Origin: Coemansia sp. RSA 922
Lineage: Eukaryota; Kickxellomycota; Kickxellomycetes; Kickxellales; Kickxellaceae
DNA: 41,622 bases
Assembly: GCA_027577415.1 (NCBI GenBank)
Contig: JANBQS010000065.1
Location: 1-41,622 of the forward strand
Direction: 5' to 3'
Both the position numbers and the translations under genes were made by a program. Positions within the stretch are counted from its first letter, which is position 1, and every line of letters starts with the position of its first letter. Below the pieces are notes generated by a model that was not told the DNA's origin, searched no databases, and saw only the letters and a list, made by a program, of their open reading frames with translations. Shown piece by piece: positions 1 to 10,000 of the stretch.

Positions 1-122
1 CACGAGCAGGTAATTTTACATTATCTACTATGATATATCATTTTAGAGTTGTTCATTTAATTTTTGCACTCATACTCATGAAAAAAAACCTATATTTTTT
101 AAGGAACAAACAAAACGACAAG

Positions 123-554
123 CTAGGGCGTCCAGCTAGGATAGCACTGCACATGTAGACTGTACCAAGGACCCTTACTTGGCTTAATAACCACAGTGCC
201 AGGCTCAGGCAGTTCGTCCTTTGCATAAAGTCTACGGAAAACAATAAAAGCCTTTTCACAGCTGCTTGCCAAGTAGTCAGCCATATCCAAGTCGATTACA
301 GCAGGAGCCACTGGAGGGACTGGGGGAGCTGGAGGAGTGGCAACAGGGCGAACAAACCTTTTAAAGCCAGGTACAAGATTAGGCCTAGGAATGGATACGG
401 GGCTGTTGAAGTAGAAGGGGTGCTCCTTGCCAGTGTGCTGAAGCAAGCCGAGAGACGCTATATTTTTGGCCGCATTAATATCTCGATTGACAATAATGCC
501 ACAGTCGCACCTGTTAATCCACCACCCTCTGTGGCTTGAACCATTTTTTTTTAA
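123..554 (-). pseudogene. Degenerate Fanzor/TnpB-like nuclease, C-terminal fragment
   Basis: The minus-strand frame from 554 down to the stop at 123 is open for 143 codons but has no usable start; a TAA lies just upstream at 555-557. Near its N-terminus it reads INRCDCGIIVNRDINAAKNI. This is the second half of the TnpB/Fanzor zinc knuckle (CxC/CxxC-like) followed by the RuvC-III signature, with the catalytic Asp in the NRDxNAAxNI block. In IS605-family TnpB and eukaryotic Fanzor this block sits close to the C-terminus, as here, followed by a proline-rich tail. The rest of the nuclease (RuvC-I/II, other finger Cys pair) should lie at higher coordinates, but 560-1140 is riddled with stops, so this is a dead, 5'-truncated copy. 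The motif is seen directly; the Fanzor assignment is inference. A chance match is possible but unlikely given the ten-residue block. Confidence 0.55.
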
Positions 555-1137
555 TTAATCACAATAAACTTGCGCTTAAAGGTTGTGCCAAAAAAATGCA
601 TCCACAGTGGGTGCCGATGAACCTAATGCTTAAAAACTAAATGGATTTTCAGTCCTGAAAATGGCATAACCCACTGCTTGGTTAGCCTATGAAGCTTTTG
701 TGTTGATGGGACCACAACACCCTGCCCATCATTGCTATTCTCATTGGTGGGACTGGACAAACGGCGTATGCTTGCAGCTGGACCCTTACACAGACTACAC
801 AGTGCATTGGGGTTATGCGTCTCCAGTCCACAGGTGCCTTCACACCACATGTCCCAGGCAGTCATTATTTATCGGTCATTACATGGCACTTGTGTTGGTA
901 TCTAACCTGCCCTTTTTTTTCTTGGTCGCTTGGGATTTCTGATGGCATACTCGTTTGTGTATGCCGCTGGATATCAGATCTCTAACACACAGCTTTGCCC
1001 ATGAAAGCTTACTTTAACCAGGTGTATACTTTACCAGGTATATTCCTGCTCGAAACGCTTGGCCCACTGGGAGTCAGAGGGGATGTAGATTATATTTTCT
1101 TAGTATACTATTTTCACGTTCGTTAATATTACTATAT
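555..1137. other. Intergenic stretch, probable decayed 5' part of the Fanzor-like copy
   Basis: No intact gene was found. The minus frame at 623-865 contains two Cys pairs (the CSLC region) and lies where the upstream half of the Fanzor-like element would be, but it is interrupted by stops and I cannot align it to the nuclease with confidence. Nothing else is recognisable. Confidence 0.3.
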
Positions 1138-1498
1138 GTCCTCTGATGAGAACCCTTCCTTGGTGGACTCATTGCTTGCAAGTGTGCTCGAGTGCTGCCC
1201 TGCCCAATTTCAACAAAATGAGGGGTTTTTTTGGCAAAAAAATTGCTCTTAGCATTTTGAAATCAAAGACACTATTTAAAGATTGGTTTGTGTTGTAGAT
1301 GTGTAGTATCTAGCTTATTTGGCGTTAGCCTAAGTCACCGTTCTAATGTCTCATATTAAATAAATAATAAAAGCTATAAGAAGTGATTAATTAAAATCTA
1401 AGTCGGTGTGCCATGCGCGGTTCCTTAATAACCAAGGTCGTGGTGAAGTAGTGCTAGTCGTCCACAATAAAGGATCGTTCAATTAGGTGGTGGACTGA

Positions 1499-1798
1499 TC
1501 ATGTGACTGAAGTAGAGGATTGATCACTGCTGCGATCTTTCGATCCTGCATCACTAACTATAGCATAATACACAACCCCACCTTGTGCAAATGCCTCATC
1601 ATTGCTAAGTTTTCTTCCTCCCTTATTAGGCAGTTTGTCATAGAATGTAATAGTTACATTTGGATTATGATATACCTCATCTTCATGACGAATTACAGTG
1701 TTCCTAAAGGACTCCAGGAACTCTACATTCTCCACTTCTACGCCCTTCACATCCCAAAATCCTTCTCCATCTACTTTCATCAGATCAATAATTGGCAT
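1499..1798 (-). CDS. Small hypothetical protein, paralogue 1 of a tandem pair
   Basis: A 99-residue protein that I do not recognise. It aligns along its length with the protein at 2827-3096: both begin with a short beta-like segment followed by VDG(D/E)G(F/L)W, continue with a V(E/D)(N/D)VE(F/H)LE motif, then (N/H)(P/D)VT(I/V)TFYDK(L/P)PN(K/E)GG, then (L)(S/T)N(D/E)EAFA and a final VMYF/VVYY strand. This preserved pattern across diverged DNA argues that both are translated. There is no signal peptide, membrane segment or Cys/His cluster, so it is probably a small soluble domain. The start ATG at 1798 is supported by conservation of the upstream context in the second copy. A TATAAAA on the minus strand about 80 nt upstream (1879-1885) is a plausible promoter. 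Its C-terminal tail is Ser-rich and about 10 residues longer than in the paralogue. Function unknown. Confidence 0.55.
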   Translation of the reverse strand: MPIIDLMKVDGEGFWDVKGVEVENVEFLESFRNTVIRHEDEVYHNPNVTITFYDKLPNKGGRKLSNDEAFAQGGVVYYAIVSDAGSKDRSSDQSSTSVT

Positions 1799-1878
1799 AG
1801 TTGAAGCAAGTAACTATATAGGGGGTGGAAGAAAATGTGTGGAGGATACAAAAGAGCAAGACATGCCCCTCACCTCTT

Positions 1879-1885
1879 TTTTATA
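1879..1885 (-). promoter_or_regulatory. Putative TATA box of small gene 1
   Basis: TATAAAA read on the minus strand, about 80 nt upstream of the ATG at 1798. The equivalent place in the duplicate copy holds TATAAAT (3181-3190), so the element is conserved between the two units. Confidence 0.4.
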
Positions 1886-2504
1886 GTGTAATTCAAAGAC
1901 TATTCTTAGTTTTTTTTTTCTTACTTGGCAGCCATGTGCATTGTGTAATAATTGCGAGTGTCACGTAATAATGATGGATATACATGTCAGAGGTGTCTGC
2001 TGATTTATGTCACATATTACATCATTGCTTTAACATTAAAATGAAAAGGAAAAAAACAAAGACATTCTGTTTGATTAGCTAATTAGGCAACGCTGATCCA
2101 GAGATCTCCAGGAGCAGGCACAATATTTACAAGATTGACGTTCAATGTTTCTACATTTTTCTCTTTATCCTTTATGGTTTCAATTCATTTATTCATACTC
2201 TTATATATATTAGTCTATAGACACTTTGCATGTCAAACCATTTACTGGTTCTCACCTTTTTTTTTACAGACACAGCCAAGGCCTAAAGAAAATCCAGCAT
2301 TCTGTAAAAGATGATCCCAAAAAGCCATACTTGTGAATGCCAGGAAGCACAAAATCGCAGCCTGTCAGTATGTGAAGGATGTCAGGCAGTGCAGAAAGAA
2401 CCTGCTCAATTCACTGAAAAGTGTTATCAGTTCTTGAGCAACGGGCCAGGATGAGGATGAGGATGGAAATAAGGGTGAGAATGAGAACCCTTCCTCAGTG
2501 GGCC

Positions 2505-2667
2505 TGTAATACTAAAAGGTATAATTCAATAAAATATAGAGAAGATAAAGAGTTCTATTCTGTAAACAATAATAAGCCCTTTTAAATAATATTACTATAC
2601 TGTGGTCTAAGCTGTAACCCTTGTCCTGGACTGCCAGTTAAGTAATCATGATTAGTTCTGCATGACA
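2505..2667 (+). mobile_element. Solo-LTR-like insertion, copy A
   Basis: A 163-bp element starting TGTAATACTA and ending TTCTGCATGACA, with LTR-style TGT...ACA termini. A second copy with matching ends and interior lies at 37189-37349. It is flanked by gggcc (2500-2504) and gggct (2668-2672), a 4/5-matched putative target-site duplication. Tandem unit 1 (about 1168-1185) shows the same flanks joined without the element, i.e. an empty site. No coding capacity. The internal retrotransposon is absent, consistent with LTR-LTR recombination. Confidence 0.6.
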
Positions 2668-2826
2668 GGGCTCATTGTTTGCATGTGTGTGCTCAAGTGC
2701 TGCCCTGCCCAGTTTCAACAAAATGAGGGGTTTTTTGGCAAAAAAATTCCCTTAGCATTAGGAATCAAAGACACTCTTTTGAGTTTGGTTTGTATCATTA
2801 ATAGGCTACAAACCATATCCTCAGAT

Positions 2827-3096
2827 TCAATCTTCCGTGAAGGCAGGATCATTAACTACAGTGAAATACATAACTCCATCATGCGCAAATGCCTCTTCAT
2901 TGGTAAGCACTTTCCCTCCTTCATTAGGCGGCTTGTCGTAGAATGTAACAGTCACATCATGATTATTCTTCCTCTCCATTTCATAATAAATTATAGATGT
3001 CTTAAAGGCCTCCAGGTGCTCAACATCCTCTACTTCAAAGTTTTTCATGTTCCACAATCCATCTCCATCTACTTGTATCAGTTCAATAGTTTTCAT
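2827..3096 (-). CDS. Small hypothetical protein, paralogue 2 of a tandem pair
   Basis: An 89-residue protein paralogous to the one at 1499-1798 (shared VDGDGLW, DVEHLEAF, VTVTFYDKPPNEGG and NEEAFA blocks). An upstream in-frame ATG exists at 3111, but I chose 3096 because MKTIELIQVDG then aligns residue for residue with MPIIDLMKVDG of paralogue 1 and both ATGs follow the same 'ttgcttcaact' context. It is acidic, with no targeting signal or transmembrane segment. Upstream on the minus strand lie TATAAATAAA (3181-3190) and a CRE/ATF-like TGACGTAA (about 3329-3336); the latter has decayed in unit 1, which could mean different regulation of the two copies. Family and function unknown. Confidence 0.55.
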   Translation of the reverse strand: MKTIELIQVDGDGLWNMKNFEVEDVEHLEAFKTSIIYYEMERKNNHDVTVTFYDKPPNEGGKVLTNEEAFAHDGVMYFTVVNDPAFTED

Positions 3097-3180
3097 AGTT
3101 GAAGCAAGCAATTATATAGGGGGGTGGAAGAAAATGTATGGAGACAAAAGAGCAAGACATGCCCCTCGCCTCTTTTTGTC

Positions 3181-3190
3181 TTTATTTATA
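3181..3190 (-). promoter_or_regulatory. Putative TATA box of small gene 2
   Basis: TATAAATAAA on the minus strand, about 85 nt upstream of the ATG at 3096. Its position matches the TATA candidate of the duplicate gene. Confidence 0.4.
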
Positions 3191-3446
3191 GTGCAATTCA
3201 AGGCCTATTCTTTTTTCTTTTTTCTTGGCTGCCATGTGCACTGTGTGATGACTGCGAGTGTCGCGTGATAATGACGGATATGTACATGTCTGAGATGTCA
3301 GCTGATTTATGTCTCATATTACGTCATTGCCCCACTCTAACATTGAAAAGGAAAAAAAATAGACATTCAAAGAAACAGTGCTCTCTCTCTTTTTTTTTTA
3401 ACAGACTAGTGTTTTTAAAATATATAAATTTTATTTTATTCTGAAA

Positions 3447-6400
3447 TTACAGATACAACGAGGCAGCAAAGATAATATCACGCTTAATCTTTGTAATTCC
3501 ATCAGCAAACTTGTTTTCCAAGTCGACGTTACCAATGGCCTTGGCAGCCATACACATTTGACGCAATAGTTCTTCAAGACGACGGAATGCACGGATAAGT
3601 GAGCCCTCAAAGACCTCAGTCATACGACAGATTTGCGAAAATTTGGCGCCACGACACCAAGCATTGACAACATCCATGAGCTCAGGACGGAACGAAGCAA
3701 CGTACTCCTCCTCGACCACACGCAGCTTACACTCGTTCGAGATTTGAGCAATCTGACGCGCAGACTCTTGCATGACACGCAGGGGTACAGCCAAGTCCTC
3801 TTGTAGTTTGGGCGGCTCGTCCTTTGACTTTTCTTGAAACACAAAGCAAGACAGCAGGGCCACTGTCTGCTCAGTAGTCAGATCGTTAAAGACACCATGG
3901 AACATCAGCTCTGACAAGAGCAGCTCATCGCCAGACGTGATCTCGCAAGCCACACGGCCCTTCATAGTAATAACGTCTTCGGCAGTGGTGTACCCCAAGC
4001 GCCTCAAAACGCGCTTACGACATTTGAGCTCATCCAATTGCACCGCCGACTGAGCCTCAGCAATACGACGACGCGCGTCCTTTAGCTGTGTTTGCACGCC
4101 GACCTTGGTCTGGTAGGCACTAAATAGACGCCCCTCGTCAGCGCTGCCAAACAGACGGTGCTCGTGGAGCTTAGCCTCAAGCGTCGTAGTCTTTGTAACC
4201 AGCTCTTGGAATGTCGGGTCGCGAATACCCATGTCATTGACCGGATCCAACAGAGGAATACGCCCCTCAAGGCGACGTCCGACTTCAGCAATACGCTTAC
4301 GCATCTCAGAGCGCTCCTTCGTCGGCGCCAAGTCCTTGGGCATGTGCACACGCACGGTACTGATACGATCGATACACGATAACAACACTGGCACGACCAT
4401 AGTCTCAGCACCAGCGCCCGTATCGTTGATATCGCAGGGGACCACAGCCATAGCGCCCTCCGTGGCATTAGTAGCCTCGAGCTTACGCGCCGCATTGCGG
4501 TCAGCGCGACGACAGTGCATTAATACGTCGACAATGTAGCCGTCAGCGCCAGCACGACGCTCCTCCTCCTCAGCCGCCCTGGGGTTGTGCCTGTTATTGC
4601 GGCCAGTAGCCGCATCCTTGGTAGCCTTACGCTGGAAGAAGGTCACACAGCCCCAGCCAAAGTCCAGACCGCCAGTATTGACGCGCACTAAGCGGCCCGG
4701 CTGCAAGAACGGTAGCGAGTGAGTCGGGTGAACGACAACACGAGCGACCTCACTAGCCAGCGAGTCGAGCTGAGTACGCAGGTCGTAGAACCGCTTGACG
4801 CTCGGCTCATCCTCGATCTTCATCTGGTCCAGCTCATGAGACAGCTCGTCGGCCTGGATCTCAAGACGGGGGATTTCGGCGTGGGTTTGGAACTGGTGGA
4901 ACGAGCGCTCAAGCATAAACTGCGGTGTAAAAGTTTCGACGCGCATCAAGTTGAGAATCATGTTGTACGACAGGTGGAAGGCCGAGTTGAGCACGTCCGG
5001 CTCGCCCTTGACCATGCCCTTGGCGATAGCCGGCTCCATCTTCTCGTCGAGCATAAGAATAACCACGCCGCGGTCGTCCAAGCCACGACGGCCAGCACGG
5101 CCACTCATCTGAATGTACTCGCCCGACATGACCCAGCGGAACTCCTTGCCGTCGAATTTGCGCACAGACGTAAACACAACAGTACGCGCCGGCATGTTGA
5201 GTCCAATCGAAAAGGTCTCAGTGGCAAAAAGACATTTTAGCAGCCCCTCTTGGAACAAGATCTCAATGACCTCCTTGAGAATAGGCAGCAGCCCCGAGTG
5301 ATGGATTCCAATACCGCGCTTGAGCAGCGGCAGAATATTCTCAATCTGAGGCAGTGTGCGGTCGTCCTCGCTGAGCGACCCAATGGCGTTGGTAAAGACC
5401 TCGCCGACCATGTCCTTCTCGCCAGGCTGAGTGTTAAAGTCCAGCTTGCTCATCTGCAGCGCCATGCTTTCGCACTCGCGCTTCGAGAAGCAAAACACAA
5501 TTACGGGATGGTAGTTGCGCGCCATGACCATCTTGACGATCTTGTAAATGTCGCTCTTGCTGTTGCCCTGCTTGCCCTTGTTAGTACGCTGCTTACCGCC
5601 CTTCCCACTGACGTCGTCGGCTGCTTGGCCCTGCGCGTCCTGGAGCGCAGAGATGGCGCGCTGGAAATTGTCCTCGCGGAACTGGCTCTTCTCATCGACC
5701 ACCAAGTGGATGCCATCGCCACCCTGCGGGAACAAGTAGTGCTGCAATGGCGTAGGACGGAAGTCCGTATAGACAACATGGCAGGGCTGCTCGTGAGTCT
5801 TGGTGATCCACTCGGCAAACTGCATGGCATTGGGGATAGTCGCCGACAGAAACACAAACCGCACCTGGTGCGGCAACAATATGATCGTCTCCTCCCATAC
5901 CACACCGCGCTCCTTGTCTCTCATGTAGTGGATCTCGTCAAACACGACCCAGGCCACTTCGCGCATAACCTCCGAGCCGCGATAGAGCATACTACGAAGA
6001 ATCTCCGTCGTCATTACCAAGCAACTGGCCTGGGGGTTAATCGTCACATCGCCAGTCATCAGTCCGACATCGCCAAACTCCTCCAGGAACTCACGGTACT
6101 TTTGGTTAGACAGGGCCTTAATCGGAGACGTATAAATAACACGCTGCTTCTCGCGCAAGCACTGCGCAATAGCGTATTCCGCCACCACAGTCTTTCCCGC
6201 CGACGTATGAGCCGCAACAAGCACCGACTCATTGCTGTCGATGCATTGTACTGACGCATGCTGGAAGGGATCCAATTCGAATGGGTAAGTGCGTGCTGGG
6301 TTGGCAATCTTGGGACGCTGCGACAGAGGCACGTAGCTGTAGTCGGGAGGAATAGCTACTTGATGCCGCACAGAGTGGCTGAGCACTAGGTTACCAGTCT

Positions 6401-6770
6401 CCTTATCAGCCGCACTAGTATCCAGCCCAGCCGGCTTGACCTCGCGCTGCAAGTCCTCTTCAAACGAGTCTAGCACAATGGCGTCCGGACGCGCCTTCTC
6501 TCGACGCACGCGCTTACTAATATCGTCGACGTTGTCTTCGTCCATATCGCTGCCCGATTCCAAGTCTGGGTTGCGCTCGTCAGACTTATTGTTCTTAGTC
6601 TTCTTCTTGCGCTTCGGCTTGCTAGTAATACCGTTAGCTGCGTCCTCTGCGGTATTGTCCAAGCCGCTTATCGGCAAAATGGAAGAAGGTGGTGGGGCGT
6701 CTAATGACGAGTCATCCGAGTCGCTACCTCCGGCATCGTTAAACACATCAAACAATGCGTTAGTGTCCAT
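3447..6770 (-). CDS. MTR4: ATP-dependent RNA helicase Mtr4 (Ski2-like DExH, exosome/TRAMP cofactor)
   Basis: An intronless 1107-residue protein, close to the usual Mtr4 length (about 1040-1075 in yeast and human) with a longer acidic/basic N-terminus (1-150). Ski2-like motifs appear in order: the ARTYPFELDPFQ Q-motif region (~160), Walker A AHTSAGKT (~188-195), SPIKALSNQKYR (~216), DEIH box (278-281), SAT (309-311), and motif VI QMSGRAGRRG (~557). A FLQPGRLVRV segment near 690 marks the KOW/arch insertion that separates Mtr4/Ski2 from other helicases, and the C-terminus ends in SLYL as in Mtr4 orthologues. Known role: unwinds and feeds RNA 3'-5' into the nuclear exosome, alone or in TRAMP, for rRNA maturation and decay of aberrant tRNA. 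ATG at 6770 has A at -3. It is divergent from the THADA-like gene, with 240 bp between starts. Ski2 is the alternative, but the DEIH box and C-terminus favour Mtr4. Confidence 0.93.
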   Translation of the reverse strand: MDTNALFDVFNDAGGSDSDDSSLDAPPPSSILPISGLDNTAEDAANGITSKPKRKKKTKNNKSDERNPDLESGSDMDEDNVDDISKRVRREKARPDAIVLDSFEEDLQREVKPAGLDTSAADKETGNLVLSHSVRHQVAIPPDYSYVPLSQRPKIANPARTYPFELDPFQHASVQCIDSNESVLVAAHTSAGKTVVAEYAIAQCLREKQRVIYTSPIKALSNQKYREFLEEFGDVGLMTGDVTINPQASCLVMTTEILRSMLYRGSEVMREVAWVVFDEIHYMRDKERGVVWEETIILLPHQVRFVFLSATIPNAMQFAEWITKTHEQPCHVVYTDFRPTPLQHYLFPQGGDGIHLVVDEKSQFREDNFQRAISALQDAQGQAADDVSGKGGKQRTNKGKQGNSKSDIYKIVKMVMARNYHPVIVFCFSKRECESMALQMSKLDFNTQPGEKDMVGEVFTNAIGSLSEDDRTLPQIENILPLLKRGIGIHHSGLLPILKEVIEILFQEGLLKCLFATETFSIGLNMPARTVVFTSVRKFDGKEFRWVMSGEYIQMSGRAGRRGLDDRGVVILMLDEKMEPAIAKGMVKGEPDVLNSAFHLSYNMILNLMRVETFTPQFMLERSFHQFQTHAEIPRLEIQADELSHELDQMKIEDEPSVKRFYDLRTQLDSLASEVARVVVHPTHSLPFLQPGRLVRVNTGGLDFGWGCVTFFQRKATKDAATGRNNRHNPRAAEEEERRAGADGYIVDVLMHCRRADRNAARKLEATNATEGAMAVVPCDINDTGAGAETMVVPVLLSCIDRISTVRVHMPKDLAPTKERSEMRKRIAEVGRRLEGRIPLLDPVNDMGIRDPTFQELVTKTTTLEAKLHEHRLFGSADEGRLFSAYQTKVGVQTQLKDARRRIAEAQSAVQLDELKCRKRVLRRLGYTTAEDVITMKGRVACEITSGDELLLSELMFHGVFNDLTTEQTVALLSCFVFQEKSKDEPPKLQEDLAVPLRVMQESARQIAQISNECKLRVVEEEYVASFRPELMDVVNAWCRGAKFSQICRMTEVFEGSLIRAFRRLEELLRQMCMAAKAIGNVDLENKFADGITKIKRDIIFAASLYL

Positions 6771-7010
6771 TCTAAAAAAATATATAAAGTTAAAGTGTAC
6801 GATTTAAGGAGAAAAACAAACGAAGAGTTGCAAAAAAAAAAAAAATTATTTGAATGTCTTGATCATCAATGATCTTGATTTAATTCTCACGTTGTACGAA
6901 CACACACAAACACATAAAATGATTCTGGGCCTTCACTGACCTTTAAAAAAATTTACTCTCGCTTGCTCTTTATTATTTTGTTTCGAATCGTTTATATTTT
7001 TATTTTTCGA
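6771..7010. promoter_or_regulatory. Shared divergent promoter region of MTR4 and the THADA-like gene
   Basis: 240 bp between two divergent ATGs, with a 14-base poly(A) tract (about 6832-6845) and other A-rich blocks, a common nucleosome-free promoter feature in fungi. No clear TATA box in a standard place. Confidence 0.4.
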
Positions 7011-10000
7011 ATGGGGATTCTAAAGGACAATAAACGCAGCCCCAAGGGTATTCATGCCCCGATCCCTGTACCCGGCATCTGGGCTACTCGAGTTGCCGCC
7101 AACAGCTACGTTCCCAGCGATGAAGCCGAGCCCATGCTCAAGCTACAAGATCACATACGCGCACTGGCGACCGATATGGAGACTACATGGCTAGAGCAGG
7201 AAGCCCACCTCAAAGCAGTCGAGAGCGTTCTAAGCGGCTTTATTAAGCAAAAGCCTGAGCTGAGCCAGCAGGCCTTGGATTATCTGCGCCTTGTAGCTGC
7301 TCCGATCTTTGCCGAGTGCTACTTTTTGCCCAGCAGCATTGTAATCCGGCGTCGGATACTCTTGCCTATTCAGCTTCTTACGACGGTTGTAGACTCGTCC
7401 GAGTGCGTTATTCCTTTACTCAAAGCCAACTTTCTGGCCTTTATCGGCGCTATGACGACGACCAAGGACGCTAAGGCTGTTGATGGGCAGATACGCGAGG
7501 TATACGCTGCGCAGACCGGCGGACAGCGTGCTCAGGCGATTGAAATGCTGGCTAATACGTCGCACGGCGGCCCTGTCGTGGGCCAATATATAGGCGATAT
7601 TCTTGGCTTTGCGGCTAATGAGCTTGAGCCTGCGCTGTCGCGTTTGACTGGTCCTTCTTCGCAAGGCATGGGGTCGGCGGAGTTGGTCCTAGTGCGCGAC
7701 GGATGTACGCAAGCAGTGAGGCTTGTCTTTCTGTGCCTGTCAAAGTTTGCCAGTAGTACTGATACAGCAAAGGACGCTGAGACATTAGCCCGGATCTATG
7801 AGCTATGCTGGACGTTGATCGAGTGTGACAATGCAGCGCTCAATTCGCGCCAAGTAGCCGCAATGGTTTTAGTCCAGTTGGTCGAATGCTCAGGCCAGGC
7901 CCCTGCCGATCGCGCTGCCGTGCTAGCCCTCCACCTACTCGACCTGCGAACCACTAGCCTGGCATCAGTTGCTTACTTCCCTAGTGCTGATAGCTTGGAG
8001 AGTCGTCGGCGGAGTATGGACGATGCCGTTGCGATGGTATGTGTGGCGCGCGCCATAATCTCAGTAGCACCGAACGAGACAGTGCTATGTGAGTTGGACT
8101 TGGTGTCGAGCAGTAAGAGTCCCGGTGGCTGCAACACAGTGCACGAGGCGGTGTTTACTCATATTGCGTCGATCTGCGGGCGGTCTCAATTGGCACCCGC
8201 AGTCAAAGTACTCGTGTTTGAGGCAATGGCTACTTGGCTAGAGCAGACAGCGCTTATGTTGCAGCGTATCTTGGTCAGCGACGAGATCGACAGAGGAGTA
8301 GTCATTGAGCTAGGCAAGCGCGTACTCCTCCTGCAGCGCGAAAGAATCATGGGGTACTTGTGGAGCTACTGGGACGATCCTCTAGATGCCGTACAAGCCA
8401 AAGTCAGAACGATATTCGAGGCCTTTCTAGATATTGGATCTGCCATGGCACAAGTCGTCGGTCGTGATTCAACCGACCTGCAAGAATCGGATACTGATCC
8501 GTTCCTCGATAATGTTCTGGATTTGGTACTGACTATGGACTGGACGCGTAAAGTAAAATACTCGCTGTTAGCCACGCTGTGTAGTCGTATCAGCCTGGTG
8601 ACTTTGTTCCAGAGGCAGCCTGATATTCTCGACAGCTGCTTTGAGACGCTTGCTCAAGTTACTATGGCCCCACGCGCCTCCACTCTCTTGACGGCGCTAC
8701 TGGAACGTTCAGCCAAAGACATCGCCAAAGATGCTGATGAAGATTTAGAGGATCAGTATATGTCTTTGTGGGCACCGCCAGTAGTTGCTGCGCTATGCAA
8801 GGACGATGAATCGAGTCGTCGGATGCTGGCACAACACGTTCTTCCGACATTGTTTGGCTCCTTACCTCGAGTCGCCTCTGTTATTCTTCGATCGCTGACA
8901 ACGTACCAGCTTTTGAAACCCAATCAGCAACAGACCCTGAAGGCCAATCGGCAGCAGCAGGCCTTGGATGCCAATCGTCAGCATGCGCTTATTATCGTAC
9001 TCAAAGCAGCGCGGTCCAAGGATCTTATCACGATGGACGAGCTAGTAAACATGGACGTCGAACAAGCTAATGGCAACTCGCTAGTAGACATGCTGGACCG
9101 CGCCGTGTATCATCCAGACTGGTCGGTCCGCGCTGATATGCTGGGTCTACTCTGCGAGGCGCGCAAAATGGCCCTGCCGCTGCACGAACTAGAGTACGAC
9201 CTGCTGTTCAAGCTACTACGGGCCTCAGCCAATGCTCCCTCGGCTGATTTCCGGCAGCAGCAGTATGGCGCACTGACTATATTGGCGACGAGGCTGGCGA
9301 CTATTGCGATGCATGCTGAGCGGATAGTGTCGACTGGGCGTCCGCCAGTACCTTCGCAAAAAGTTCGTCACAGAGAGAAGGCTCGCAGAGAGGCAGCAAT
9401 AGCAAAGGCGCTGAGCGAAGGTCGGACTGAGGAGCAGGCATTGCGAGAGTTGGGTATCTTGCCGGCTGACGAGATGATTGCCCTGGCATCTGCTACACTC
9501 GCTGGCGTTCAGCGCGCTGTCGACCAGTGGTTGGACCTGGCTGTGCGTGGGTGCTTGTACCCGGGTGCTGGTTTTGCCAAAGTCGCTATGGGACTACGTT
9601 GGCTAGACATTCTGTCGGCTCACTTCAGTAGCAACTGTGCTCAGCCGTTGCGTGTTGCGGGACTTGGATCGCCAGACTTTTCCAAGCTCTCTGACAACGG
9701 CCGCTCGTCAGTCGTCGCTGCTGAGGAGGTCGTCTCTGTGCTAACGCAGGTTTTGATCGACGACCCATTCGATATTAATCGGGCCGGTGCGTTTTCACTG
9801 TTAACTGCCTGGCCATTATCAAGCGAAGGCTCCGAGGCCACTCGGCAGTGGGCCAACAGTCTGCTACAGCGCGCACTCTTTTTGGTCAGCAGCACACGAG
9901 CTGGTGAGAGCGAGAGTGGAGCCTTGATTATCCGCTGGATATTCCGCAAGTTTGTCGTACTCCAAAGCATGCGACTCGATATCACCGACTCGATATCCTC

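Larger units (their letters stand above)
1138..2045. repeat. Tandem duplication, unit 1
   Basis: This unit and 2460-3370 are diverged direct copies of one segment. Shared landmarks, in order, are 'gagaacccttcct', 'gtgctgccctgccca', 'tttcaacaaaatgagggg', the small gene, the 'ttgcttcaactATG' start context, the promoter block ending 'agcaagacatgcccctc', and a distal 'aaaaggaaaaaaa' tract. Unit 1 has about 190 extra bases (roughly 1290-1500) before the gene's stop. It lacks the LTR insertion present in unit 2. Confidence 0.8.
2460..3370. repeat. Tandem duplication, unit 2
   Basis: Second copy of the segment at 1138-2045, same orientation, containing the paralogous small gene and its promoter. 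It differs by an inserted solo-LTR-like element at 2505-2667 and by lacking about 190 bases present before the gene in unit 1. The 3' end of the repeat ('aaaaggaaaaaaa...agacattc') is shared with unit 1. Confidence 0.8.

Noticed and set aside
4719..6254. Long ORFs antisense to MTR4 (173 and 334 codons)
   Set aside because: They are mirror frames of a GC-rich helicase gene with clear motifs on the other strand; no domain is visible in them.
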